Shown here one piece after another: positions 42,838-51,161 of a stretch of 64,000 bases of DNA. Position numbers and translations under genes: made by a program. This stretch comes from Ferruginibacter sp. (GTDB lineage Bacteria; Bacteroidota; Bacteroidia; Chitinophagales; Chitinophagaceae). Under the pieces are notes generated by a model, which saw only the letters and a list, made by a program, of their open reading frames with translations, was not told where the DNA came from and made no database searches. The stretch covers positions 1-64,000 of the forward strand of contig JACMKX010000045.1 in NCBI GenBank assembly GCA_014379905.1, read 5' to 3'. Each line of letters starts with the position of its first letter. The stretch's first letter is position 1.

Positions 42838-44340
42838 ATGTTGTCTCCTTTAATGATCATTGTTGTTGCAGTTGTGGTGTTCTTTGTCACCGTGAGTGCA
42901 TTGATCTCCCGGTACAAGCGATGCCCTTCGGATAAGATACTGGTAATTTATGGTAAAACTGGTGGTGCCAGTGCCAAATGTGTGCATGGTGGCGGGGCTT
43001 TTATCTGGCCGGTGATACAGGACTACGCGTATCTTGATCTGAAGCCTATTTCTATCGAAGCGAACCTGACCAATGCGTTGAGTCGACAAAATATCCGGGT
43101 GGATGTTCCCTGTCGTTTTACCATTGCTATTTCTACCGATCCCGAAAGTATGAACAATGCAGCAGAACGTTTGCTGGGCCTTGTTCCTGAACAAATACAG
43201 GAATTGTCAAAAGATATTTTATTTGGACAATTGCGTTTGGTTATTGCCACCATGACCATTGAAGAGATTAACAGTGACAGGGATAAATTCCTGGATAATA
43301 TTTCCAAGAATGTTGATACCGAATTGAAAAAAATTGGTTTGAAACTGATCAACGTAAACGTTACGGATATCAGGGATGAATCAGGATATATAGAGGCCTT
43401 GGGTAAAGAGGCAGCAGCAAAAGCGATCAATGAAGCGATCATCAGCGTAGCGGAACAAACCAAGATCGGAGAAACAGGCCGTGCAATTGCGGATAGAGAA
43501 AGAGAAACACAAATTGCAGAAACACATAGAGACCGTGACGTAAAAATTGCCATCACTCAAAAAGACAGGGAAGTGAGTATTGCAGTTGCGGGCAAGGATG
43601 AATCTATTGGTAGGGCAGAGGCAGAAAGAGACACCAGGATCAAAACTTCGGAAGCCAATTCAGTGGCTGTAAAAGGGGAAAACGAAGCTAAGATTACCAT
43701 TGCCAATTCTGATGCAACAAGAAGAGAAAAAGAAGCGGAGGCTTTAAGGGTAGCGGTAACGGCAGAAAAAGTACAGCAGGCAAGGGCATTGGAAGAATCG
43801 TATGTGGCAGAGCAAAAAGCAGAGCATGCACGAAGTGAAAGAGAGCGTGCTACGCAGATGGCCAATATTGTGGTACCAGCAGAGATTGCCAAACAAAAAG
43901 CTATTATTGAAGCGCAGGCTATAGCAGAATCCGTACGCGAGAATGCAAAAGGGGAGGCTGATGCGATCTTCGCAAAAATGGAAGCAGAAGCAAAAGGTTT
44001 GTTTGAAATATTGACCAAACAGGCTCAGGGTTATAAAGATGTGGTATCTGCAGCAGGCGGTGACCCAACAAAAGCATTCCAGTTATTGCTGATCGAAAAA
44101 TTACCTGAGTTGGTTAAAACGCAGGTGGAAGCAGTAAAAAATCTTAAGATCGATAAAATTACCGTGTGGGATAGTGGCAACAATGCAGACGGCAATACCA
44201 GTACCGCCAATTTTGTTTCGGGAATGATGAAAACAGTACCACCATTAAATGATTTGTTTAACATGGCTGGCTTAAATTTGCCCAATTATTTAAAAGGAGC
44301 AGATGAAAATGTTACCGGAGAAAAAAAGGATAAAGAGTAA
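42838..44340 (+). CDS. Flotillin-family protein (YqiK-like)
   Basis: This 500-residue protein has an N-terminal membrane anchor (about residues 1-25), an SPFH domain (about 30-200; KPISIEANLTNALSRQNIRV, ELSKDILFGQLRLVIATMTI), then a long Ala/Glu-rich coiled coil (about 210-400; repeats of AEAERDTRIKTSE type), and a C-terminal IEKLPELVKTQVEAVKNLKI tail. It organises membrane domains. Translation is likely coupled with the YqiJ-like partner. Confidence 0.93.
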   Translation: MLSPLMIIVVAVVVFFVTVSALISRYKRCPSDKILVIYGKTGGASAKCVHGGGAFIWPVIQDYAYLDLKPISIEANLTNALSRQNIRVDVPCRFTIAISTDPESMNNAAERLLGLVPEQIQELSKDILFGQLRLVIATMTIEEINSDRDKFLDNISKNVDTELKKIGLKLINVNVTDIRDESGYIEALGKEAAAKAINEAIISVAEQTKIGETGRAIADRERETQIAETHRDRDVKIAITQKDREVSIAVAGKDESIGRAEAERDTRIKTSEANSVAVKGENEAKITIANSDATRREKEAEALRVAVTAEKVQQARALEESYVAEQKAEHARSERERATQMANIVVPAEIAKQKAIIEAQAIAESVRENAKGEADAIFAKMEAEAKGLFEILTKQAQGYKDVVSAAGGDPTKAFQLLLIEKLPELVKTQVEAVKNLKIDKITVWDSGNNADGNTSTANFVSGMMKTVPPLNDLFNMAGLNLPNYLKGADENVTGEKKDKE

Positions 44341-44428
44341 AGAATAAGGAATAAGAAATTAAAAATAAGAAAGTAATGCAACGAGCCGGGATGCGGCAAT
44401 TCGCATTGTTTTAATAAGCAATAGATAG

Positions 44429-45211
44429 ATGGGCATTATTAATAAAATATTATACAAGTCCCTTAGCCAGCAAAATTACTTAAAGTTTTTGAACAGCTCT
44501 TTTTTAACGCTGTACAAAACCGGGATGTTAAAAAACAATCCTTCTTACCGCTATCATTATTTTGCTAAAAATTTAGTGAGCACAGGCGATACCGTGATAG
44601 ATCTTGGTGCCAACCTGGGTTATTATTCCAACCTGTTGCAGCAATGGATTGGGCCAACCGGAGAATTATATTCGGTTGAACCGGTGATCCCTTTCAATGA
44701 AATTTTGCAATGGCGCCTGAAAGATAAAAAGCACGTGACTATTCTTCCTTATGCATTGGGCACAGAAGAGAAGGATATTACTTTGGTAATTCCAAAAAAC
44801 CTCAGTTACTTATCCACAGGTTTGCCGAATGTGTACGACAGCAATTCTCATGGGAACCTGGACGAATACGGATTTAAGTTTGAGGCGAAGATGAAGAAGG
44901 GTAGTGAGTTGTTTAAAGACCTTGAGCGCCTTGATTTTGTAAAATGTGATATTGAAGGTTACGAGGAATATGTTTTCCCGGAAATGAAACCTGTGTTTGA
45001 AAAGCACAAACCTATCATACAGGTAGAAACCTGGGGCACACATAAAAAAATAGTAGAAGATTTTTTGCAGGGTATCGGTTATGAGCAGTTTCATTTATTA
45101 AATGGAAAACTGGTACCAACCCTGGATGGGCATGATCCGGCGGTGGTGGATTTTATTTTTATACATCCTGCAAATCAAAAAGCAGATAAGCAAACAAAGG
45201 GATTAAAATAA
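44429..45211 (+). CDS. FkbM-family methyltransferase
   Basis: This 260-residue SAM-dependent methyltransferase has the FkbM motif I: TVIDLGANLGYYSNLLQQW (about residues 52-70), motif II acidic LYSVEPVIPFN and motif IV DFVKCDIEGYEEYVFPEM. It methylates a hydroxyl on a sugar or polyketide-like acceptor. The acceptor is unknown. It stands alone, followed by a strong terminator. Confidence 0.92.
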   Translation: MGIINKILYKSLSQQNYLKFLNSSFLTLYKTGMLKNNPSYRYHYFAKNLVSTGDTVIDLGANLGYYSNLLQQWIGPTGELYSVEPVIPFNEILQWRLKDKKHVTILPYALGTEEKDITLVIPKNLSYLSTGLPNVYDSNSHGNLDEYGFKFEAKMKKGSELFKDLERLDFVKCDIEGYEEYVFPEMKPVFEKHKPIIQVETWGTHKKIVEDFLQGIGYEQFHLLNGKLVPTLDGHDPAVVDFIFIHPANQKADKQTKGLK

Positions 45212-45226
45212 TTTAGCAAAAAGAAT

Positions 45227-45280
45227 AAAGAGAAAGGAGATCAAGGAGTTTTGCATTACTCTTTTAGCTCCTTTCTCTTT
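45227..45280. terminator. Bidirectional terminator between FkbM and AKR genes
   Basis: AAAGAGAAAGGAG (45227-45239) pairs exactly with CTCCTTTCTCTTT (45268-45280), 13 bp, around a 28-base loop. It lies between convergent genes. Confidence 0.8.
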
Positions 45281-45290
45281 CAACTCATTG

Positions 45291-46238
45291 TTATTTACTC
45301 GCCTCATTCAGCAATTTCAAATCGCCTTCATCCAGTTTTAATTTAACTGCTGCAAAAAGATCTTCTAATTGTGCTTTGCTCGTTGCACTTGCAATGGGCG
45401 CTCCAATATGCGGCTGGGACAGTAGCCAGGCCAGTGCAACAGTAGCAGGTTTTGCAACATGTTTTGCAGATACTTCATCCAATGCTTTTAAAACTTTCAA
45501 TCCTTTTTCATTCAGGTATTTTTGTACGCCGCCGCCTCTCACGCTTTTTACAAGATCTTCATCATTACGGTATTTGCCGGTTAAAAAACCTGCAGCCAAA
45601 GCCCAGTAGGGAAAAACAGTCAGCCCATATTTTTCAACCAATGGAGCATAATCATTTTCGTAACCAGCCCTTTCCACCAGGTTATAATGAGGTTGCAACG
45701 CGATGTATTTTGCCCAGCCATTTTTTTCGGATACATCAAATGATTCCTGCAGTCTTTCAGGCGTTACATTGGAAGCTGCGGTGTATCTCACTTTGCCGGC
45801 TTTGATAATTTCATCGTAGGTTGACATGGTTTCTTCAACAGGGGTGGTACCATCATCAAAATGAGTATAATACAGGTCTATATGATCTGTTTGTAATCTT
45901 TGCAATGATTCATCTACCGATTGAAGAATATGTTTACGGCTGATGTCAATAGGATGTTCCTTCGTTTGTGAACCAACCTTAGTAGCAATCACCAGCCGGC
46001 TGCGGTTGCCCCGGGCTTTCATCCAATTGCCAATGATGGTTTCCGATTGACCACCAGTGCCATTCACCCACCAGGCATAGGTATTGGCGGTGTCAATAAA
46101 ATTAAAACCTGCTGCTACAAACGCATCCAGTATTTCAAAAGACTGTTGTTCATCTAATGTCCAACCAAAAACATTACCGCCAAAATTGAGCCTGCTTACT
46201 TCAAGATCTGAGTTACCAATCCTTATTTTTTCTGCCAT
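45291..46238 (-). CDS. Aldo/keto reductase
   Basis: This 315-residue AKR has the catalytic tetrad D49, Y54, K87 and H126 (FIDTANTYAWW, ATKVG, YYTHFDDGT). NADPH-binding segments (AWLLSQPHIGAPIASATSKA) are near the C-terminus. It reduces an aldehyde or ketone, substrate unknown. Lone gene. Confidence 0.94.
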   Translation of the reverse strand: MAEKIRIGNSDLEVSRLNFGGNVFGWTLDEQQSFEILDAFVAAGFNFIDTANTYAWWVNGTGGQSETIIGNWMKARGNRSRLVIATKVGSQTKEHPIDISRKHILQSVDESLQRLQTDHIDLYYTHFDDGTTPVEETMSTYDEIIKAGKVRYTAASNVTPERLQESFDVSEKNGWAKYIALQPHYNLVERAGYENDYAPLVEKYGLTVFPYWALAAGFLTGKYRNDEDLVKSVRGGGVQKYLNEKGLKVLKALDEVSAKHVAKPATVALAWLLSQPHIGAPIASATSKAQLEDLFAAVKLKLDEGDLKLLNEASK

Positions 46239-46385
46239 GATTTAAAATTTAAATGATGAATTACAAATTTACCCACAATTAATGTGCAAACATTGATCAC
46301 GGATTAAACTGATTTACGAATTCCACAGATTTCATTGCGATAAAAAATCCCGGCTATCCAAAAATCCAATAGACCCCTTTTGAGA

Positions 46386-46421
46386 CAATCAAAAGGCTCC
46401 TATGTGGGAGCCTTTTGATTG
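46386..46421. terminator. Terminator of the dicarboxylate symporter gene
   Basis: CAATCAAAAGGCTCC (46386-46400) pairs perfectly, 15 bp, with GGAGCCTTTTGATTG (46407-46421). It lies downstream of the symporter stop, on its strand, and upstream of the AKR start. Confidence 0.85.
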
Positions 46422-46440
46422 TATTTATAACCCTAATGAT

Positions 46441-47718
46441 TTAAGTTGCCTGCGGAGCATGATCCAGCTGCCCTTCCCATTTGCTAACCGCCGCTGTGGC
46501 CAGGGCATTGCCCAGTACATTCGTCATGGTTCGGCCCATATCACAAAATACGTCAATGGCGAGGATAAGTCCTACCCCTTCTGGTGGAATACCAAACATA
46601 GCACCTGTTGCCAGTACTACTACCAAGGAGGCCCGCGGCACGCCTGCAATTCCTTTGCTGGTGATTAAAAATACCAGCAGCATTATTATCTGTTGCGAAT
46701 AATCACCGGTGATGTGTGTAAGATTAAATGCCTGTGCTATAAACATACTTGCAAAAGTCATGTACATCATACTTCCATCGAGGTTAAAGGAATAACCAAG
46801 CGGTAGTACAAAACTTACAATTTTATTGTTACAGCCAAAGCGTTCCATCTCTTCAACCAGTTTAGGATATACTGCCTCGCTGCTTGCCGTGCTAAACGCG
46901 ATGGACATGGGGGTAGCAATCCTCTTCAATAAGGTAGGCAACCTGTTTTTTAAAATAAGGTAACCAACAAATAACAGCAGCGCCCATAAAACAACCAATC
47001 CTAAATAAAAAGATCCTATATAGTAACCGAAGGTCTTTAAAATACCCAGGCCATTTTTTGCGATAGCAGCAGCCATGGCACCAAATACGCCGGCAGGGGC
47101 TAGGTACATTACATAGGTTACCATCTTTAAAACCACGTGGGCGAGAGAGTCCAGTGCATTGATGATATTTTCCCCTTTTTTACCAATGGCGGTAAGGGCG
47201 ATTCCGAAGAAGATGGAGAATACCACCAGTTGTAAAATTTCATTGGTAGCCATTGCTTCCACTACGCTGCGTGGCACCACGTGCTCAACAAATTTTTGGA
47301 GCGAAAAGCCCTTCGTTTTATCTATCAGGTCTTTAATAGCTGAGGGGTCTGTTTGAGTTATATCCGCACCCACGCCGGGTTTTGTGATGTTTACCAATAT
47401 TAAACCCAAACCAAGGGACACCAGCGAAGCGGTTATAAACCAGATCATTGCCTTGCCGCCCACACGACCCACTGTTTTCATATCGCCCAATTTGGCAATA
47501 CCCACTACCAGAGTGGCAAATACAATTGGAGCGATGATCATTTGAACCATTCTCAAAAAGATGGTCGTCAGAAGTTTGGCATTTTCAGCAAAGCTGGCCC
47601 GGGTTTCTGCAGGATAATTTTCATGAACATAATACCCGGCAATAATACCCATTACCATGGCCACCATGATCCACATCGTAAGCCTGCTCTTTTTTGGAAG
47701 TTGTTGCGAAATTTCCAT
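46441..47718 (-). CDS. Dicarboxylate/amino acid:cation symporter (DAACS family)
   Basis: This 425-residue protein has eight or more membrane segments and the DAACS reentrant-loop motifs: FSTASSEAVYPKLVEEMERF (serine-rich HP1), NLDGSMMYMTFASMFIAQAF (NMDGT variant, TM7) and the C-terminal GIAGVPRASLVVVLATGAMF (HP2). It imports C4-dicarboxylates or glutamate with sodium or protons. Divergent to rpmI. Confidence 0.94.
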   Translation of the reverse strand: MEISQQLPKKSRLTMWIMVAMVMGIIAGYYVHENYPAETRASFAENAKLLTTIFLRMVQMIIAPIVFATLVVGIAKLGDMKTVGRVGGKAMIWFITASLVSLGLGLILVNITKPGVGADITQTDPSAIKDLIDKTKGFSLQKFVEHVVPRSVVEAMATNEILQLVVFSIFFGIALTAIGKKGENIINALDSLAHVVLKMVTYVMYLAPAGVFGAMAAAIAKNGLGILKTFGYYIGSFYLGLVVLWALLLFVGYLILKNRLPTLLKRIATPMSIAFSTASSEAVYPKLVEEMERFGCNNKIVSFVLPLGYSFNLDGSMMYMTFASMFIAQAFNLTHITGDYSQQIIMLLVFLITSKGIAGVPRASLVVVLATGAMFGIPPEGVGLILAIDVFCDMGRTMTNVLGNALATAAVSKWEGQLDHAPQAT

Positions 47719-47847
47719 TCTAATTTATTGAATGACAGTTAATTGGTTAAAGATATTTCTTCCAGGCAATCGAAAACAGCGGCCTGTTGCAGTCAATAAA
47801 ACTAAAGGAATTGGTGGGTTTTAAAAAATGTTTTTACCTGCAAGTCC

Positions 47848-47889
47848 AATTATGGTCGACCACCTAACGAAAGGTGGTCGACCATAATT
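47848..47889. repeat. Perfect 18-bp hairpin in a divergent region
   Basis: AATTATGGTCGACCACCT (47848-47865) is the exact inverse of AGGTGGTCGACCATAATT (47872-47889) around AACGAA. No T-run follows. It lies between the symporter start and the rpmI promoter. Confidence 0.85.
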
Positions 47890-47922
47890 ATGTAGCTCCC
47901 ATATAAAAAACGAACAATATCA

Positions 47923-47952
47923 TTGTTATTTAAGCATTATGGTGTACTTTTG
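47923..47952 (+). promoter_or_regulatory. Bacteroidota promoter of rpmI-rplT
   Basis: TTG (47923-47925), 19 nt, then TACTTTTG (47945-47952) matches the TAnnTTTG -7 element and its usual -33 partner. The transcript would carry a leader of about 100 bases. Confidence 0.75.
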
Positions 47953-48056
47953 CCGCCCGAAAATGAGTCATCGTTTACGGACTATTTGCCACACGGCTCC
48001 ATAAGTTCCCATCTGTTTGGGACGCCAGCAGGCAGTAATGAAATATATTTATCAAA

Positions 48057-48254
48057 ATGCCAAAGGTTAAAACCAACAGCAGCGCAAAAAAGCGCTTTAA
48101 AGTTACCGGTACGGGTAAAATCACTTTTCAGAAAGCATTCAAACGTCACATCCTTACCAAAAAATCTACCAAGCGCAAACGTGCTATGCGTAAAGATGGT
48201 ATGGTAGCTGACAGCAACATGCACTTTGTAAAACGTTTATTGGGAATGAAATAA
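48057..48254 (+). CDS. rpmI: 50S ribosomal protein L35
   Basis: This 65-residue, highly basic protein is L35: [20 protein letters not shown], then [18 protein letters not shown]35 binds 23S rRNA. Here it is not preceded by infC, as it is in many bacteria. It is 64 bases before rplT and shares its promoter. Confidence 0.97.
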   Translation: MPKVKTNSSAKKRFKVTGTGKITFQKAFKRHILTKKSTKRKRAMRKDGMVADSNMHFVKRLLGMK

Positions 48255-48318
48255 TCAACCCATCCCACTTCTTAAAAGGAGAAGCCCCAACAACTATTAA
48301 CTTCAAAAAAATTAGCAT

Positions 48319-48663
48319 ATGCCACGTTCAGTAAATGCAGTAGCCAGCAGGGCACGCCGCAAAAGGATTTTAAAAGCTGCCAAAGGTTATTATGGTAAGC
48401 GCAAGAATGTTTACACCGTTGCCAAAAACGTAATGGAAAAAGGTTTAACGTACAGCTACGTTGGCCGTAAACTGAAAAAACGTGAATACCGTACTTTGTG
48501 GATTGCTCGTATCAACGCTGCTGTAAGAGCAGAGGGTATGACCTACAGTGTGTTCATTAACAAATTAGCCGAAAAGAACATCGATCTTAACCGTAAGGTG
48601 TTGGCTGATCTTGCTATGAACGAACCGGAGTCTTTTAAAGGATTGGTTGCCTCAGTTAAATAA
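48319..48663 (+). CDS. rplT: 50S ribosomal protein L20
   Basis: This 114-residue protein is L20: [36 protein letters not shown] and a C-terminal [21 protein letters not shown]20 nucleates 50S assembly and in some bacteria represses its own operon through the leader. Terminator at 48688. Confidence 0.97.
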   Translation: MPRSVNAVASRARRKRILKAAKGYYGKRKNVYTVAKNVMEKGLTYSYVGRKLKKREYRTLWIARINAAVRAEGMTYSVFINKLAEKNIDLNRKVLADLAMNEPESFKGLVASVK

Positions 48664-48687
48664 TTGAGCAAAAAGTTCAACTCATAG

Positions 48688-48717
48688 GCCATTCACCTTA
48701 CGTGGATGGCTTTTTTT
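48688..48717 (+). terminator. Terminator after rplT
   Basis: GCCATTCAC (48688-48696) pairs with GTGGATGGC (48702-48710), one T-G wobble, then T7. Confidence 0.9.
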
Positions 48718-48791
48718 ATAAGATAATCGTTTGCTATATAATATATTTGCTTCGCAAAAATTAAGCACTATTTAAAAGCGTATTTACAAAG

Positions 48792-50222
48792 ATGACAAAT
48801 ACCTACGACAGCCTGGTACAGCAAACATTCAACTTCCCGCAGGAAGGAATTAAGTTATCCGAAGACTACCTGCAATGGAACGATGTTGACATCAAGGCCC
48901 TTATCGATAAGCACGGCACGCCACTCAAAGTAAGCTATCTGCCAAAAATTGGTATGCAGATCAATAAGGCGAAAAAAATGTTCGAGACAGCGTTTAAAAA
49001 ACATAAATACGAAGGTGATTACCATTATTGCTATTGCACCAAAAGTTCGCACTTTAATTTTGTGGTGGGTGAGGCATTAAAGCACAACATTCACCTTGAA
49101 ACTTCTTTTGCCTATGATATTGATATCATCAATGCCTTGTATAAAAGCAGGAAAATTACAAAGGATACGCATATTGTGTGCAATGGCTTCAAGCAAAAAA
49201 ATTACACCAGCCGTATTGCAAGGCTCATTAATACCGGCTTTAAAAATGTGATACCTGTACTGGATAACAAGGAAGAATTGAACATGTACAAACGTGCCAT
49301 TCGTACGGGTGAGCCTTTTAAACTGGGTATTCGTATCGCTGCAGAAGAGGAACCCAGCTTCCCGTTCTATACATCAAGGTTAGGCATTAAAGCGAAGGAT
49401 GTGCTGGAATATTATGTAGATGAGATTGAAGGCTATGAAGATAAGTTCCAGTTAAAAATGTTGCATATCTTTTTAAACAAGGGGATCAAAGATGATATTT
49501 ATTACTGGAGTGAATTACAAAAAAGCATTAACCTGTATTGCCAGTTAAAAAAGATCTGCCCCGAATTGGATTCAATAAATATTGGTGGTGGTTTTCCTAT
49601 TAAACACTCTCTTGGTTTTGATTACGATTACCAGTTCATGATCAATGAAATTGTAGGTAATATAAAAACAGCCTGCAAAAAAGCTAAGGTGCAGATGCCG
49701 CATATTTATACAGAGTTTGGAAGTTTCACTGTGGGCGAAAGCATGGCACATATCTACAGCGTGATCGGGGAAAAAGCACAAAATGACAGGGAAACCTGGT
49801 ATATGATTGATTCTTCCTTCATCACCACCTTACCAGATACCTGGGGCATAGGAGAAAAATTCCTGATGTTACCCATCAATAAATGGAAAAATGAATACCA
49901 GCGTGTAGTATTGGGCGGCATCACCTGCGACGGCCATGATTATTATGATTCTGAAGAACATATCAATGAAGTGTTTTTACCGAAAATAAAAACCACCAAT
50001 GAAGATGAACTGGAAAGCAACAAAGAGCCTTTGTATGTAGGTTTCTTTCATACAGGTGCTTACCAGGACCAGATCAGTGGCTATGGAGGTATTAAACATT
50101 GCCTTATCCCGTCGCCCAAACACATCATTATTGAAAGAGATAAAAATGGTAAGCTGATTGAGTGGACCTATGCGAAGGAGCAGACTTCGCAGAGTATGTT
50201 GAAGATATTGGGCTATAAATAA
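48792..50222 (+). CDS. speA: Arginine decarboxylase, PLP fold-type III
   Basis: This 476-residue protein is the Bacteroidota type of arginine decarboxylase. The PLP lysine is K84 in YCTKSSH. The barrel shows NGFKQKNYTSRIARLIN and the phosphate-binding INIGGGFPIKHS; C-terminal beta domain with GGITCDGHDYYDSE and the Cys-Asp substrate site. It makes agmatine for polyamine synthesis. Alternative diaminopimelate decarboxylase activity is unlikely. A -7-like TATATTTG lies at 48742-48749. Confidence 0.88.
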   Translation: MTNTYDSLVQQTFNFPQEGIKLSEDYLQWNDVDIKALIDKHGTPLKVSYLPKIGMQINKAKKMFETAFKKHKYEGDYHYCYCTKSSHFNFVVGEALKHNIHLETSFAYDIDIINALYKSRKITKDTHIVCNGFKQKNYTSRIARLINTGFKNVIPVLDNKEELNMYKRAIRTGEPFKLGIRIAAEEEPSFPFYTSRLGIKAKDVLEYYVDEIEGYEDKFQLKMLHIFLNKGIKDDIYYWSELQKSINLYCQLKKICPELDSINIGGGFPIKHSLGFDYDYQFMINEIVGNIKTACKKAKVQMPHIYTEFGSFTVGESMAHIYSVIGEKAQNDRETWYMIDSSFITTLPDTWGIGEKFLMLPINKWKNEYQRVVLGGITCDGHDYYDSEEHINEVFLPKIKTTNEDELESNKEPLYVGFFHTGAYQDQISGYGGIKHCLIPSPKHIIIERDKNGKLIEWTYAKEQTSQSMLKILGYK

Positions 50223-50235
50223 CCAGTCAATAGTC

Positions 50236-50387
50236 AATGGATCATAGTTCATAGACCAATAACAGGAAGGAAGAATAGTTTAATCATCAGTGTCATTATA
50301 TAAAATGCCATGGAGTTGCATGGCATTTTTATTTATAAAGAAAGAGAGTAACTATCTCTCTTAATCGTCTATGGAATATGGTCCATT
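50236..50387. repeat. Convergent inverted repeat with central terminator
   Basis: AATGGATCATA (50236-50246) matches TATGGTCCATT (50377-50387) in inverse at 10 of 11 bases. TCATAGAC (50249-50256) also matches GTCTATGG (50367-50374). The arms flank the terminator at 50302 and lie just past the stops of both convergent genes. Confidence 0.65.
50302..50329. terminator. Bidirectional terminator, speA and small membrane protein
   Basis: AAAATGCCATG (50302-50312) pairs exactly with CATGGCATTTT (50319-50329) around GAGTTG. Confidence 0.9.
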
Positions 50388-50404
50388 AACCATGGACTTC
50401 ACAC

Positions 50405-50614
50405 TCAACTTTTATTCCTTCTCAGCAAAGCAACCAGCAACAGTACAAACACTGCACCGCCTACAGCCCAGGCCCACGGTTGCATGTACCACTGGCTATC
50501 TTCCTCGGTATTAATATCAATATCTACTTTTTTTGTTTCCTGTGCAATAGCAGCCACACTGAAGCTGATAAAAACCGGGAGCAAAGCGATGTTTTTACTA
50601 ATTGTCTTTAGCAT
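50405..50614 (-). CDS. Small exported single-pass membrane protein
   Basis: This 69-residue protein has a signal-type start (SKNIALLPVFISFSVAAIAQ), an acidic middle (VDIDINTEEDSQ) and one C-terminal membrane helix (WAWAVGGAVFVLLLVALLRR). Similar short proteins are widespread in Bacteroidota and of unknown function. Confidence 0.7.
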   Translation of the reverse strand: MLKTISKNIALLPVFISFSVAAIAQETKKVDIDINTEEDSQWYMQPWAWAVGGAVFVLLLVALLRRNKS

Positions 50615-50688
50615 GATGTTGTTTTTTAGCGTTTTAATAATGGTTGTAATGCTTGTTTTAACTACATATGCTAAAGTAATGCCAAAAA

Positions 50689-50985
50689 TTATTGAAAATC
50701 CTTGTTGTCAAACATCCCTTTATAATACAGATAATATTTCCCATCTTTTTTACTGCGCCAGTAACGCTTACCTTCCAGGTCGTAATAATATTTTCCATCG
50801 ACAGTTTTTTTGGCGGCGGCTTCGTTCACAACAATTGATTTTGGTGTGGGTGTTTTGATTGCCTTTACTACAGGCTTTTTGATTTCAGTTGAAGTGGTTT
50901 CTTCTTTAGCAGGCACAGATTTTTTACTACAGGCAGATAGGGCAGCAACAAACAGCAGCATACCCGCAATTACAAATTTTTTCAT
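50689..50985 (-). CDS. Small lipoprotein
   Basis: This 98-residue protein has a lipobox (LFVAALSAC, cysteine near 19). A Lys/Pro/Thr-rich linker is followed by a C-terminal block DGKYYYDLEGKRYWRSKKDG and KYYLYYKG, two copies of a tyrosine-rich YY/YW unit. Function unknown; the repeat resembles short wall- or sugar-binding motifs, which is only an impression. Confidence 0.7.
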   Translation of the reverse strand: MKKFVIAGMLLFVAALSACSKKSVPAKEETTSTEIKKPVVKAIKTPTPKSIVVNEAAAKKTVDGKYYYDLEGKRYWRSKKDGKYYLYYKGMFDNKDFQ

Positions 50986-51082
50986 TGGAATATTTTGCTT
51001 GTATTAGCAAGAATGCTACCAAATTTGATGTAGGAGATAATTATAGGGGAAAGAAGATAAAGGTGAAGAGTAAGATATTAAA

Positions 51083-51143
51083 GATTAGAGATTAGTTAAT
51101 CAGAAATTAGTAGCTACTTCTAATTCCTAATCACTAATTAACC
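51083..51143. repeat. Inverted repeat, GATTAG family
   Basis: GATTAGAGATTAGTTAAT (51083-51100) is matched in imperfect inverse by the CTAATTCCTAATCACTAATT stretch (51120-51139). The repeat lies 18 bases past the pseudogene stop. Confidence 0.6.
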
Positions 51144-51161
51144 AGCCTCTATCCACCACCA

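Larger units (their letters stand above)
47719..48056. other. Divergent regulatory gap: symporter and rpmI
   Basis: No gene is seen in these 338 bases. The stretch holds a perfect 18-bp hairpin (47848-47889), the rpmI promoter (47923-47952) and about 100 bases of leader with a TCCCAT/TTGGGA-like hairpin near 48006-48022. Confidence 0.65.
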
